64,000 nucleotides of DNA from Pseudomonas lijiangensis (GCF_018968705.1 NZ_CP076668.1:2987001-3051000), one strand, 5' to 3'; numbered from the stretch's first letter, positions 41,701 to 50,400 are shown. Numbers and translations: made by a program. Notes: generated by a model from the letters alone, not told the origin.

Positions 41701-44489
41701 TTACGACCCAGGTATTCCAGCGTGCCATCAGCATTCCAGCGTGCCAGGTCGCCGGTGCGGTACATCCGTGCGCCCGGCAGTTTGCTGAATGGATCGTCGA
41801 GGAAACGCTCGGCGGTCATTTCCGGGCGGTTCAGGTAGCCACGGGCCACGCCATCGCCCGCCACATACAGCTCACCGGCTACGCCAAACGGCACCAGTTG
41901 CTGATGCTCGTCCAGCAGGTAAACCTGGGTGTTGGCAATCGGCTTGCCGATATCCAGGCTGCCATCGGGCAGCAGTTGACCTGAAGTGGCAACAACGGTG
42001 GCTTCAGTCGGGCCGTAGTTGTTGATCACGGCGAAGCCCGGATCACGGTGGAACTGACGCAGACGGTCGCCACCGATCAACAGGGTGCGCAGCGTCGGGT
42101 GACGCAAATCGCGGCTGAAAGCGTATTCGGCCACTGGTGTCGACAGGAAGGACACTTGCAGCGGCTGAGCCAGCCACCAGTCCAGCAGCGAATCCAGCTG
42201 CTCGTTGCTGACATCCGCAGGCGGCACATGCAAGGTCGCACCGGCGCACAAGGCTGGCCAGACTTCCCAGGCCATGGCGTCAAAACCGAAACCGGCGACG
42301 CTGGCGGTGTGGCTGCCGGCGTGCAGATCAAAGGCTTCGCAATGCCAGTGCACCAGATTGCTCAGGGTGCGGTGCTCGACCATCACGCCTTTTGGCTGGC
42401 CAGTGGAACCTGAGGTGTAGATCACGTAGGCCAGATTGGCGGCGCTCAGGCCTTGTACCAGTGGATTGTCCTGATGATCGGCCCAGTCTGGGCGATCCAG
42501 AGCAATCACCGGCACCGACAAGGGCGGCAGACCGGCCAGCAGCGTGTGTTGGGTCAAGACGGCCACCGGTGCGCTATCGCTCAGCAGATAAGCAATGCGC
42601 TCATCCGGATGCGCCGGGTCCACCGGCACATAACCCGCGCCCGCCTTGAGCACGGCCAACAGGCCGACCAGTGTTTCCAGCCCGCGACGAGCCACCACGG
42701 CCACGCGATCATCCGGACGCACGCCCAGGCTGATCAGGTGATGGGCCAAGGCATTGGCCTTGCTGTTCAGTTCGCTGTAGCTCAGGTGCTGATCGCCCAC
42801 TTGCGAGGCGATGGCGTCTGGCTGGTCGAGGGCCTGACGCTCGATGCGCTGATGGATGGTCAGCACGGTTTCCTGATCGAGATGGTAGGCATTGAAATTT
42901 TCCAGCAGCCGCTTGCGCTCATCGGCAGGCAGGATTTCAACCCGCTCGACGAGCATTTGCGGGGCCTGTTCCAGGGCCTCCAGCAAATGCTCCATGGCTC
43001 GTTCAAAATAGGCACAGGTGCGCTGCGGGTCGATGCCGTCTGTGGTTTGTGCGGTGAAGCTGAAGGCTTCGCCCAGATCGTCGACGCTCACCACCAGCGG
43101 GTAGTTACTGCGTTCTTCGGCGTGCAGCACTTCGATGCCCTGCCAGGTTTCACCTGTGGTCTGGGCAGAGCTGTGGCGGTAGTTGAGCAAGGCGTTGAAC
43201 AGTGGCGTCGGCGCGGCCACACCGCTGCAACGCTGGGCCAGAGCCAGCGGCGCATGTTCGTGGCGCATCAGAGTGGTCAGGCGCTGATGGGTGGCCTTGA
43301 CTGCGGTGCGCACGTCCTGCGCATCCAGATTGATGCGGATCGGCAAGGTATTAATGAAGATACCCAAGGCACGTTCGGTCGCCTCGGCTCCCAGCAGACG
43401 GCCCATCAGTACAGTGCCGAATACCACTCGCTGGCGGCCGGTCAGGCCTGACAGCACCCGCGCCCAGCCCAGGTGGAACAGGCTGGCGACGCTGATGCCG
43501 AGAGTCCGCGCCTGATTGCGCAGGCGGCGGCAGAGCTCCAGGTCCAGAGACAGGGTGTATTCGGTAATGTCGCCACCGTCACCGCTGAGGTCCTGCAGGT
43601 CGTAGGCCAGGGTCGGCTCATCGAGGTCGCCCAGCATCTCGCGGAAGAACGTTTCATGTTCTTTCTCGCTGACACCCAACAGGGCCTGACCCACGTAGTT
43701 GCGAAACGGAACCGGCGTACCCAGCAGACCGGCCTGGCCACTGAGGCAGGCCTGGATTTCATGGCGCACCACTTCCAGGGCGCTGTGGTCCATGGCGATA
43801 TGGTGGAACTGCAAGGCGGCCTTCACGCCCTGAGCGTGGTCGGCTTCGTCGTAGACCAGACGAATCAACGGCGCCTGGCCAAGATCCATGATGGCCTGGG
43901 CTTGCGCCGACAAGGCACCGACCTTGAGTTGGGCACTGCGCCAGACAACCTGGACCGGGGTTTCCAGCCCGTCCCAATGGACCGACGTACGAAGGATGTC
44001 GTGCCGTTCGATCACTGTTTGCAGCGCCAGAGCGAATGCGTCCAGACGAGCGCGGTCGGCAAAGGCGAATTCCACGTGCATCACATAGGGGTCGCCGTGG
44101 CTGGCCGTGACGTGGTGGTAAAGAATGCCCTGCTGCAAGGGTGCCAGCGGGTAGATGTCCTGCACATTGGCCGCGCCGCCGGGGACATGCGCGACCAGAC
44201 TGTCGATAGCGTCCTGATCCAGTGACACCAGGGTCAGCATTTCAGGTGTGATGCGTGTGCAACCGGCTGGAATGCCGTTTTCCGGCAAGGCTGGAGCACC
44301 GCGTTTTGTTGCCAGATACTCGCCCTGTTCGATCAGTTCGATCAATGCCGGCTTGTGCTCGCGCAGGTGCTCCACCAGGCCCTTGTCGGTCAGCGCACGG
44401 CGATTGCCCTGCACTACCAGTTGTCCATCCTTGACCGACAGATTGATGTCATTGGCCTTCAGTGTCGCCAGGAGTTCGTTGATGCTCAC
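26751..44489 (-). CDS. cifB: Lipopeptide NRPS B: five modules (Leu-Gln-Val/Ile-Leu-Leu) with tandem thioesterases
   Basis: 5912 residues. The GTG start at 44489 overlaps the cifA stop (GTGA). A TubC-like docking segment covers residues 1-55. Five C-A-T modules follow, with T-domain LGGHSL motifs near 1078, 2126, 3193, 4235 and 5291. Specificity positions read D-A-W-F-L-G-N-V-V (module 4, Leu), D-A-W-Q-V-G-V-V-D (module 5, Gln), D-A-M-F-M-G-G-T-F (module 6, Val/Ile), and the Leu code again in modules 7 and 8. C domains 4, 6 and 8 are dual condensation/epimerisation type; 5 and 7 are LCL (HHIVADGW). Two thioesterases end the protein (GWSFGG near 5423, GHSFGG near 5716). The layout equals SyfB/CifB. 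The peptide order matches cichofactin, where syringafactin has Thr at position 5. Sequence evidence is strong; release form (linear acid) is inferred. Confidence 0.93.
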   Translation of the reverse strand: MSINELLATLKANDINLSVKDGQLVVQGNRRALTDKGLVEHLREHKPALIELIEQGEYLATKRGAPALPENGIPAGCTRITPEMLTLVSLDQDAIDSLVAHVPGGAANVQDIYPLAPLQQGILYHHVTASHGDPYVMHVEFAFADRARLDAFALALQTVIERHDILRTSVHWDGLETPVQVVWRSAQLKVGALSAQAQAIMDLGQAPLIRLVYDEADHAQGVKAALQFHHIAMDHSALEVVRHEIQACLSGQAGLLGTPVPFRNYVGQALLGVSEKEHETFFREMLGDLDEPTLAYDLQDLSGDGGDITEYTLSLDLELCRRLRNQARTLGISVASLFHLGWARVLSGLTGRQRVVFGTVLMGRLLGAEATERALGIFINTLPIRINLDAQDVRTAVKATHQRLTTLMRHEHAPLALAQRCSGVAAPTPLFNALLNYRHSSAQTTGETWQGIEVLHAEERSNYPLVVSVDDLGEAFSFTAQTTDGIDPQRTCAYFERAMEHLLEALEQAPQMLVERVEILPADERKRLLENFNAYHLDQETVLTIHQRIERQALDQPDAIASQVGDQHLSYSELNSKANALAHHLISLGVRPDDRVAVVARRGLETLVGLLAVLKAGAGYVPVDPAHPDERIAYLLSDSAPVAVLTQHTLLAGLPPLSVPVIALDRPDWADHQDNPLVQGLSAANLAYVIYTSGSTGQPKGVMVEHRTLSNLVHWHCEAFDLHAGSHTASVAGFGFDAMAWEVWPALCAGATLHVPPADVSNEQLDSLLDWWLAQPLQVSFLSTPVAEYAFSRDLRHPTLRTLLIGGDRLRQFHRDPGFAVINNYGPTEATVVATSGQLLPDGSLDIGKPIANTQVYLLDEHQQLVPFGVAGELYVAGDGVARGYLNRPEMTAERFLDDPFSKLPGARMYRTGDLARWNADGTLEYLGRNDDQVKIRGVRIELGEIESQLGQLPGIEEALVLAREDEPGQPRLVGYFTERADSTPLVVNDLRAALLEQLPAYMVPSALVRLDAWPLTANGKVDRRALPVPDRDALFTGEYQAPEGELEIALAQIWSELLQVERVGRHDRFFELGGHSLLAMRMVSQVRHRLSLELSLGDLFADSALAAVAQCLGNAGKNELPPIEVLPRSGAVPLSFAQQRIWFLAQMEDANSAYNIPLGLQLTGQLDTRALRRALERIVARHDSLRSRFTQEDGEASVQAAPENVVPELTWQDLRDQDEQALQAVVKEEAEQAFDLNHQLPIRGRLLCLAEDRHVLLLTVHHIVADGWSLGVLTRELTALYKAFSQGLDDPLPPLALQYADYAVWQRNWLDSERLSSQGDYWYQALSGAPVLLTLPTDRPRPARQDYTGVSLPVRFDARLSTEIKAFCQRHAVTPFMLFMGAWSVLLARLSGQDEVVVGTPVANRRRAEVEGLIGLFVNTLAVRIDTSGEPDVTELLSRIKTRVLEAQEHQDLPFEQVVERLRPPRSLAHSPLFQTSLAWDGSQGLELHLGDLRLEPLGDQPTFAKFDLTLSMGETEEGFAGALDYATALFDAATAERYVSYLEPLLWSMVGSDHAVPAQAELLKPQERQRLLVDFNASEQNFVLDQPVQVLFEAQVANTPDAIALQSEGVQLSYRQLNEAANRLAHHLIGQGVQADSRVAVCLERGPNLLVGLLAVLKAGGAYVPLDPGYPTERLAYMQADSGALTLLVDAKTQERFADNTLQLVNLDASTWAAQSSENPVVPGLSADHLAYVIYTSGSTGTPKGVMVEHRGLCNLVQWSSQLILPTPEGALLHKTPVSFDASVWELFWPLCAGLRLVLARPDGHRDPAYLAQLIIERQVSVVQFVPALLQQFLELEESSQCDSLTDIVCGGGELTEALARQVRQRLPGARLHNVYGPTETTVDCSVWTLEPQDSVPDSALPIGRPISNTRLYVLDAYDQPVPQGVVGQLHIGGAGVARGYLNLPHMQAERFIDSPFVAGDRLYRSGDLVRQRADGTLEFLGRNDFQVKLHGLRIELGEIEARLATHPAIREAAVLLHNERLVAWFSCHEGQETPGIEALREYVLAGLPDYMVPSAYVALPTLPLSPNGKLDRAALPEPGAQAVLSRNYEAPQGETETQLASLWAELLHVETVGRQDNFFELGGHSLLAVTLIARMRRLGMTADIRVLFVQPTLAALANSADSSIGSELQVPANRIGADCQHITPDLLPLVALEQSAIDRIVASVPGGAANVQDIYPLGPLQAGILYHHLAAGDNDPYLLQPQFAFADESRLEAFSNALQRVIERNDILRTALLWEGLQAPVQVVWRQARLKVDEIPLQDLASAPRMDLTQAPLLHLVHARDPATQRISAVLRFHHVVMDHVALEVLGHELQAMLLNEEAQLAAPVPYRNYVAQVLQGPGDEAHETFFREQLGDIDEPTLPYGLPVAAGEGELSEARLPLDVALCGKVREQARQLGVSAASLMHLAWAQVLGQLSGRDSVVFGTVLLGRLQGGEGVERALGVFINTLPLRIDLGDQPVSDAVLDTHRRLTGLLAHEHAQLALAQRCSALPAGAPLFSTLLNYRHSAAPQARDEAASTAWKGIDVLNAEERSNYPLTLSIDDLGETFSLTAQAAQGIDAQRVCGYLQEAVANLVEALEQQPENGLQQLSVLPAAERQRLLVGFNITRRDYPRELPVHRLFEQRAAAHPQAVAAVHGSRSLSYGELNERANRLAHYLIGQGVKPNDHVAILLPRSIDMLVGQLAIGKCAATYVPLDINAPAERQVYMIEDCKAVFVLAQRAASIDSATPRIDLDQLVLDDQPAHDPALVQNSNSVAYVMYTSGSTGAPKGVCVLHRGIARLVLNNGFADFNEQDRVAFASNPAFDASTMEVWGALLNGGQLLIIDHQTLIDPARLSDALRTVSVLFLTTALFNQYVQLIPEALKGLRYLMSGGERADPASFRAMLEHAPGPRLVNGYGPTETTTFATTNEVREVAEGAESVSIGRPIGNTSIYVLDAHQRLVPQGVIGELYIGGDGVAQGYLNRPDLTAEKFLTDPFSDEPGATMYRTGDLGRWLEDGQLECLGRNDDQVKIRGFRIELGEIVSRLHELPSVRDAVVLAREDEPGRVRLVAYFTQHQDVEALTSEQMRAALQANLPEYMVPAAFVELETLPLTANGKLDSRALPKPDRSALFGQTYEAPQGEIEIALAQIWADVLQVEQVGRHDHFFDLGGHSLLAMRMVSQVRQQLGVELPLGELFALGELAAVAAAVSGIGRSEQMQILPAARDQSLPLSFAQQRLWFLAQMEGGNEAYNIPMALSLQGALDVPALSRALARVIERHETLRSRFVALEDGAEVLFAPVSDEVVLPVEDLRHTPEALAERVRTEAAAPFDLTRGPVIRGRLLQVADDNHVLLLTVHHIVADGWSMGVLTRELLALYPALRVGEADPLPPLAIQYADYAVWQRQWLTGERLQQQSTYWREALGGAPTLLMLPTDRPRPAQQDFTGGSLAVHLDANLSSGLRNLAQRQGVTLYMTLMTAWATLLARLSGQNDVVIGSPMAGRGRTELEGLVGLFVNTLAVRIDTSGAPTGKALLAQVKKRVLEAQDHQDLPFEQVVEIVRPERSLAHAPLFQTTLNWLAGEGSVPAMDGLIVSPVEQASQVSKFDLSLNLGEQGETLVGTLDYALALFDEATVGRYVHYFEQLLQALVANEQTVLDQVALVGEQERQYLLEALNATDLEVPQGQTIHGLIEAQAVQQPDAIASQVGDQHLSYSELNSKANALAHHLISLGVRPDDRVAVVARRGLETLVGLLAVLKAGAGYVPVDPAHPDERIAYLLSDSAPVAVLTQHTLLAGLPPLSVPVIALDRPDWVDQQSNPLVPGLTDANLAYVIYTSGSTGQPKGVMVEHRTLSNLVHWHCEAFDLQAGSHTASVAGFGFDAMAWEVWPALCAGATLHVPPADVSNEQLDSLLDWWLAQPLQVSFLSTPVAEYAFSRDLRHPTLRTLLIGGDRLRQFHRDPGFAVINNYGPTEATVVATSGQLLPDGSLDIGKPIANTQVYLLDEHQQLVPFGVAGELYVTGDGVARGYLNRPEMTAERFLDDPFSNQPGARMYRTGDLARWNADGTLEYLGRNDDQVKIRGVRIELGEIESQLGQLSGIEEALVLAREDEPGQPRLVAYFIQQANTAPTSVTELRAELLTVLPGYMVPSAFVRLDAWPLTANGKVDRRALPAPDRDALPGRDYEAPQGQLETDLAEIWSELLQVDRVGRHDNFFELGGHSLLAVTLVARIRRLGLEADIRVLFAQPTLAALASGIGSSHGVQVPANLITADCSRITPDLLPLVTLDQPAIDRIVASIPGGAANVQDIYPLGPLQAGIFYHYLTSVEDDPYRLQARFAFANRERLDAFCSALQRVIARNDVLRTSLSWEGLETPVQVVWRNAELPVVEVPLAALSDAEPLNLDAAPLLRLVHADDPDNQRIVAVLLFHHLIMDHMALELLSHELQAVLLGLEAQLPEPVPYRNYIAQALLGPGDEAHEAFFREQLGDLDEPTLPYGQATLPGADVPGEARQRLDAALSRRVRDQSRQLGVSAASLMHLAWAQVLGHLSGREKVVFGTVLLGRLQGGEGVERTLGVFINTLPLRIDLGNQPVRDVVLQTHRRLTGLFAHEHAPLALAQRCSALPAGAPLFSALFNYRHSAAPQAADEAASTAWQGIELLQADERSNYPLTLSVDDLGEDFELSALTSAGIDARRICAYLINAVEGLMAALEQSPQTPVEALGILPVAERIELLEGFNDHLAAHETALTVHQRIEQQAVLQPDAVAAQVGVHHLSYSELNRRANALAHHLIGQGVRPDDRVAVVARRGLETLVGLLAVLKAGAGYVPVDPGHPDERISYLLENSEPVVVLTQLDLLARLPELPVPVIALDRPDWAANPENPLVPGLTSGNLAYVIYTSGSTGLPKGVMVEHHTLNNLVDWHCQAFDLKAGSHTASVAGFGFDATAWEIWPALCAGAVLHIPPAEVENEQLDSLLDWWLAQPLQVSFLPTPVAEYAFSRELRHPTLRTLLIGGDRLRNFNRDPGFAVVNNYGPTEATVVASSGTMEVGGVLHIGKPVSNARLYVLNERQQPVPLGVPGELYIGGAGVARGYLNRPDLTAERFLDDPFTAQPQARMYRTGDLVRWLADGTLEYLGRNDDQVKIRGVRIELGEIEQQLALCPGIGEVVVTTQRLEQGTLRLVAYFTRLDPELDGSTLRTHLLGRLPEYMVPAAYVGLDALPLTQNGKVDRRALPVPSLDAMATATYQAPETPLEERLAELWAEVLEVERVGRHDSFFELGGHSLSAIRLVSLIQKSGVPLTLAELFQHSSIAALAGLLDQRPAGPTEAEEVITVRADGKQPPLFLVHDFTGLDAYFPVLGRHLQGDFPIYGLPGIGLGQPQLRTMECLAARLVGLIRDVQPHGPYRLAGWSFGGVLAYEVATQLLGMDEKVDFLGLLDTYVPRLTDQGKARWQGPNLLERQLLSHCTAHWKAQGEAGVAPLARLASILEQPAMPGFEALLLLCRDEHLLHPELAQASDQQLQHFLEREVAHGHALAHYRLEPISLAVHQFRAEERPMAPAGTSATLGWAEALQPGQLHSIDVPGDHQTMMQAPHVQVLGQAIAQVLAAEPAKAPAAPAYQALLAIQSGKNGKTPLFCIPGAGDSVTSFIGLVEAFGPDWPIYGLQPRGLDGRSVPHSQVEAAADRYVQEIEDFYPQGPLHLVGHSFGGWAAHAMAVKLQSRGREVASLTLIDSEAPGGQGVLSKPYTTTAALKELIEALQISSGKRLDLDQQGFNDGDDATQLRLLQEAMVRVGLLPPRLAPQALHGIFRTFATALRTVYLPGQGYTGPASLVRVTDTRLDAEANLIEQAAMAVGWQHLLPQLAIWDGPGNHFSILKAPDVYSLAAWWYDRLTVGVEETLS
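32080..33340 (-). repeat. Near-identical A-domain repeat, copy in module 7
   Basis: This stretch matches 41560-42820 at a constant offset of 9480 bases with only scattered substitutions; long runs are base-identical. It covers most of the Leu adenylation domain of module 7. Similarity falls off sharply at both ends (for example just left of 32080), which points to gene conversion or segmental duplication rather than general domain homology. Confidence 0.85.
41560..42820 (-). repeat. Near-identical A-domain repeat, copy in module 4
   Basis: Partner of the copy at 32080-33340. The two encode long identical protein stretches, including the whole region from the start of the A domain to past the ATP-binding core. 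The spacing of 9480 bases equals exactly three modules, so recombination between the copies would delete or add three in-frame modules. Confidence 0.85.
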
Positions 44490-47400
44490 AGGATAATCTC
44501 CATGCTCTCTGTGATGGCTGCATAGCCGGCCAGCGTAGGTTGTTCGAACAGCGCCCGGACATCGGCTTCAATGCCTTCCTGCCGCAGACGCGCGGTCAGA
44601 CTGACCGCCAGAAGCGAGTGACCGCCCAGTTCAAAGAAGTTGTCATGTCGCCCCACCCGCTCGACGCCGAGCAGTTCGGCCCAGAGTTCGGCCAGCAGGA
44701 CTTCGGTCTCGCCCTCCGGCTCTTCGTAGGGACGGGTCAATACCGCGTCTGCACCCGGCGCAGGCAAAGCCTTCTGGTCCACCTTGCCGTTGGGGGTCAG
44801 CGGGAACTCATCAAGGTGTACATACAGCGCTGGCACCATGTAATCCGGCAGTTGAGCCCTCAGCACTTCACGCAGGGTTTCCACTGGCAACAACGTGCCG
44901 GTGTAGTAAGCCACCAGTCGCTGACCGCCCGGTTGCTCGTCGCGAGCCAGCACCACGACCTGTTGAATGCCCGGATGACGGGTCAGGCACGCCTGGATTT
45001 CACCCAGCTCGATGCGCAGGCCATAGAGTTTGACCTGATCGTCGTTACGTCCCAGGAAGTCGAGGTTGCCGTCCGCACGCTGGGACACCAAGTCACCGGT
45101 GCGGTACAGGCGGTCACCGGCCACGAACGGGCTGTCGATGAAGCGCTCGGCCTGGAATTGCGGCAGGTTCAGGTAACCACGGGTCACACCCGAGCCACCG
45201 ATGTGCAACTGACCGATCACGCCCTGTGGAACCAGTTGGTCGTACTCGTCCAGTACATACATGCGGGTGTTGCTGATCGGCCGCCCGATAGGCAAGGCGC
45301 TGCCGGGCACGGCTTGGTGTGGCTCCAGGGTCCAGGCGCTGGAATCCACCGTGGTTTCGGTCGGACCATAGACGTTGTGCAGACGCGCCCACGGCAGGCG
45401 TTGACGTACCTGCTCGGCCAGAGCGATGGTCAACTCACCACCGCCGCAGACGATATCCGTCAGCGAGGTGCACTGGCTGATTTCTTCCAGCTCCAGGAAC
45501 TGCTGGAGCAAGGCCGGTACGAACTGCACCACGCTGGCCTGCTGATCGCGGATCACCCGCATCAGGTAGGCCGGATCGCGATGGCCGTCAGGACGCGCCA
45601 GGACCAGCGGCACACCGGCACACAGCGGCCAGAACAGTTCCCATACCGAGGCATCGAAACTGATGGGCGTCTTGTGCAGCAGCGCCGTCTCGGGTTTCAG
45701 CGCAATGACTTGCGAAGTCCAGTGCACCAGGTTGCCCACGCTGCGGTGCTCGACCATCACGCCTTTCGGCGTACCGGTTGAGCCGGAGGTGTAGATCACA
45801 TACGCCAGGTGATCCGCGCTCATGCCGACAATCTGAGGATTGTCGATGCTCTGGGTGCTCCAGGTATTGTCGTCGAGATCCACACGCAAGGTGCGCTCTT
45901 CGTCCAGCAGTTTGCTGGTCGCCGCCTGGACCAGCACCACGGCAGGCGCGCTGTCTTCGAGCATGTAGTGAATGCGTTCCCGAGGGTAGCTCGGGTCCAG
46001 CGGCACATAGGCGGCACCGGCCTTGAGGATGGCCAGCAGGCCGACCACCATGGACACGCCACGTTCGACACAAATCGCCACACGATCATCGGTTTTGACA
46101 CCCAGGCCGATCAGGTGATGAGCCAGGCGGTTAGCCTGTTCGTTGAGGGCCTGATAGCTGAGCTGCATGCCTTCGCCACGTAGCGCTATGGCCTGTGGCT
46201 TGTGGGCAACATTGCCCTCGAACAGACCGTGCAGGGTGTGATCCAGGTCGTAGTCGACCTCGGTCCGGTTGAAGTCCACCACCAGTCGCTGACGTTCCCC
46301 GGCATCCAGCACCGACAGGTGTTGCAGCGGCAGATCAGGTTGAGACTCAAGGGCCTCGACCACACCGGTCAATGCCTGCTGCACATAACCGCAGATGCGG
46401 CGAGCGCCCACCTCAGGCGTGACCGTGACCGACAGACGCAGGCTGTCGCCCAGGTCGTCGACGTTGAGGCTCAACGGGTAGTTGGTGTTTTTCTCGCTGG
46501 CCAGGATTTCCAGGCCGCGCCACGCTTCGCGCTGGGCATCCTGTTTAGCCTGACCGGCGCTGTGGCGGTAGTTGAGAATGGCGCTGAACAGCGGTAATGG
46601 TGCAGCCACCCCGCTCCAGCGTTGGGCCTGAGCCAGAGAAGCATGCTCATGACCCAGCAACGCAGCAAGACGGGCGTGGGTGTCACGCGCACCTTCACGC
46701 ACACCGATATCCGCCAGATCAATGCGCAGCGGCAGAGTATTGATGAACATCCCCATGCCACGGTCGGCACCGGCGCCGCCTTGCAGGCGACCGAGCAATA
46801 CCGTGCCGAATACCACACGATCCTTGCCGGTTGCGCTGGCCAGCACCCGGCCCCAGGCCAGGTGGAACAGGCTGGCAACGCTGACACCCATCTGCCGGGC
46901 CTGACTGCGCAGGTGCAGGGTCAGGTCATCGGGCAGTGTCAGTTGAGCTTCTTCGATGGAGCTGCCATCGCCCTGAACATCGTGCAGACCGAACGGCAGG
47001 GTCGGCTCGTCGATATCGCCCAATTGCCCACGGAAATACGCTTCGTGTTCCGCTTCGCTGACACCCAGGCGCGCCTGGGCCACGTAGTTGCGGTACGGCA
47101 CCGAAAGCTGCTCCGGCTCCGGCTCGCCGCGCAGGTGAGCGAGTATTTCCTCGCGCATCACTTGCAGGGCCGTGGCATCGACCACGATGTGATGGAACAG
47201 CAATGTAGCCTGCAGACGCGAGCTGGCCGGATCATGGCTGTAGACCAGACGGATCAGCGGTGCCTGGCTCAGGTCGATCCGCGCCGAACTGTCCTGGGTT
47301 TCGATCTGCGCCAGAGGCACTTCCTCCACCGGCAGCTCGGCATGACGCCAGACCACCTGCTGTGGAACCTCCAGCCCTTCCCAGACAATCGCGGTACGCA

Positions 47401-50400
47401 GGCTGTCGTGACGGGCAATGACCTTGCGCAGGCCATCGGCAACCGTGTGCATACGCTCCAGGCTGTCAAAGCTGATGCGCAATTGCAGCAGGTACGGATC
47501 GCCCTGATCGGCGGTCAGGTAATGATAGAGAATGCCTTCCTGCAACGGCGCCAGCGGGTAGATTTCCTGCACATTGGCTGCGCCGCCAGGAACCGTTTCG
47601 ACGATACGGTCGATGGTCGGCTGGTCGAGACGCGACAGGCTCAGCATATCCGGCGTGATGCGTGCAGCACCTGCCGGTACGAGGTTGGCCGGTACCGTGA
47701 TTTCGCGACCATTCCCAACCGAGGAAGCCAGTGCAGCCACGGTCGGCTGGCCCAGCAGGACACGCACATCGGCACTCAGGCCGGCGTTGCGCATGCGCTC
47801 CACCAGACTGACCGCCAGCAACGAATGGCCACCCAGCTCGAAGAAATTATCGTGACGCCCTACCCGGTCAAGTCCCAGCACCTGAGCCCAAAGCTCGGCA
47901 ATGGCGACTTCCACTTCGCCTTGCGGCGCTTCGTAGACCTGAGCGGCCAGATCGGACTGGTCCGGGTCCGGCAGAGCACGGCGGTCGAGTTTGCCGTGGC
48001 TGGTCAGCGGCAAGGCTTCCAGGCGGATGAAAGCCATCGGCACCATGTAACCCGGCAGGCTGGCCTGCAAGGCCTGACGCAATACGTCGGTTTCGACCGG
48101 GACGGTTTCAGTGAACCAGGCCAGCAGGCGTTCGCCACGCACCAGCACCACGGCATCGTTCACGCCGGGCTGGCTGGCAAGGGCCGCTTCGATTTCGCCC
48201 AGTTCGATACGCATGCCGCGAATCTTCACCTGATCGTCGTTGCGGCCCAGATAATCCAGGGTGCCGTCGGCATTCCAGCGCACCAGGTCGCCGCTGCGGT
48301 ACATGCGGGCATGGGCCGCGTCGCTGAACGGGTCGGCAATGAAACGTTCTTCAGTCAGATCCGGTCGGTTCAGGTAGCCGCGGGCCACGCCCGAACCACC
48401 GATATACAGCTCGCCGCTCACGCCTACCGGCACAGGCTGGAGCTGTTCATCCAGGACATAAATGCTGGTATTGGAGATCGGGCCGCCGATGTGCAGCGAT
48501 TCGCCTACCCGCACCTGACCCGAAGTGGCGACCACTGTGGTTTCGGTCGGGCCATAGTTGTTGATCACGGCGAACCCCGGATCGCGGTCGAACTGACGCA
48601 GGCGGTCGCCACCGATCAGCAGGGTGCGCAGGGTCTGGTGCTGCTGAGGACGACGGAAAGCCTGCTCGGCCACCGGAGTCGGCAGGAAGCCGACCTGAAG
48701 TGGCTGCTCCAGCCACCAGTCGAGCAGTTCATCAACGTGCTCGTTGCCCACATGAGCCGGTGGCAGGTGCAGTACAGCACCGACACACAGCGCAGGCCAG
48801 ATTTCCCAGACCATGGCGTCGAAACCGAAACCCGCAACGCTGGCTGTGTGGCTGCCGGCGCTCAAGTTGAAAGCCTGGCAGTGCCAGTGAACCAGGTTAT
48901 TCAGGGTGCGGTGCTCGACCATCACGCCTTTGGGTTGGCCGGTGGAGCCGGAGGTATAGATGACGTAAGCCAGGTTTTCATGGCTCAGACCCGACACTTG
49001 CGGGTTGCTGCGGAATTCCTGATCCCATGCGCCATGGCCCAGATCCACCTGGACGACATCACCCACCAGATCCCGGGTCGAAGCATCCACCAGTACCGCT
49101 CGCGGCGCGCTGTCCTGCAGCAGGTAGGTGATGCGATCGGCAGGGTATGCCGGATCCACCGGCACATAGGCGGCACCGGCCTTGAGAATGGCCAGCAGAC
49201 CGACCAGGCGGTCGGGGCTGCGGCGCAGGCACAGAGCGACCCGCTCGTCCGGCTTCACGCCCAGACCGATCAGGTGATGGGCCAGGCTGTTGGCGCGACG
49301 GTTGAGTTCGGCGTAGCTCAGGACTTCATCGCCCTGCACCACGGCAGGCGCGTCCGGCCTGTTGAAAGCCTGGGCTTCGACCAGAGCATGGATGGTCTGG
49401 CCTTGAGGGAAATTCCGGGCGCTGGCGTTGAAGTCCACCAGCACCTGGCGGCGCTCTTCGGCCTGCAGGATCGACACCCCATTGAGCGGTGCCAGCGATC
49501 CCTGCTCCAGGGACTCCACCAGTTGCGTCACGGTGTTATGCATCCAGCCGACCACACGCTCGGCACCGATACCCTCCAGCGCCAGCACGTGCAGGTCGAA
49601 ACTGTCGCCCATGTCGTCGACGCTCAAGGTCAGCGGGTAGTTGCTGCGCACATCACCACCCAGCACACGCACACCCTGCCATGCACCTTCACCGTCAAGC
49701 GGCTTCACATTGGCGCTGTGGCGATAGTTGAGCAAGGCGCTGAACAGCGGAGAACCCGCTGCAACGCCACTGCAACGCTGGGCAAGCACCAGCGAGGCAT
49801 GTTCATGGGCGAGCAAGGTAGACAGACGCGAATGCACGTTCTTCACGGCTTCGCCCGCGCCAGTCGCGGTATCGACCCGCAGCGGCAAGGTATTAATGAA
49901 GACACCCAGTGCCCGTCCGGCACCCTCGCCGCTCTGCATGCGACCCAGCAACACAGTGCCGAATACCACATCGCGACGATTGGCCAGCACGCTCAACACT
50001 CGTGCCCAGGCCAGGTGCATCAGGCTGGCGGCGCTGACACCCTGCTGGCGAGCCTGCTCACGCAGGCGCCGGGAAAGCGTGTTGTCGAGTACCAGACGGG
50101 ATTCTTCGATACCGCTGCCGTCGGTGCGCACGTCCTGCAGACCGAACGGCAGGGTCGGCTCGTCGACGTCACCGAGCATCTCGCTGAAAAAGGTTTCGTG
50201 GCGTGCGTCATCACTGCCGATGCGTACTTGTGCCACATAGTTGCGGTAAGGCACGGGTGGCGCCAGATCCGCCAACTGACCGGCCAGCAAGGCCTGCATC
50301 TCGTTGCTGACCACTTCCATGGCGGCGTTGTCCAGCACCAGGTGGTGGAACAACAAGATCGCCACGACCTGATTGTTGGCCGGGTCCTGGGCATGGACCA

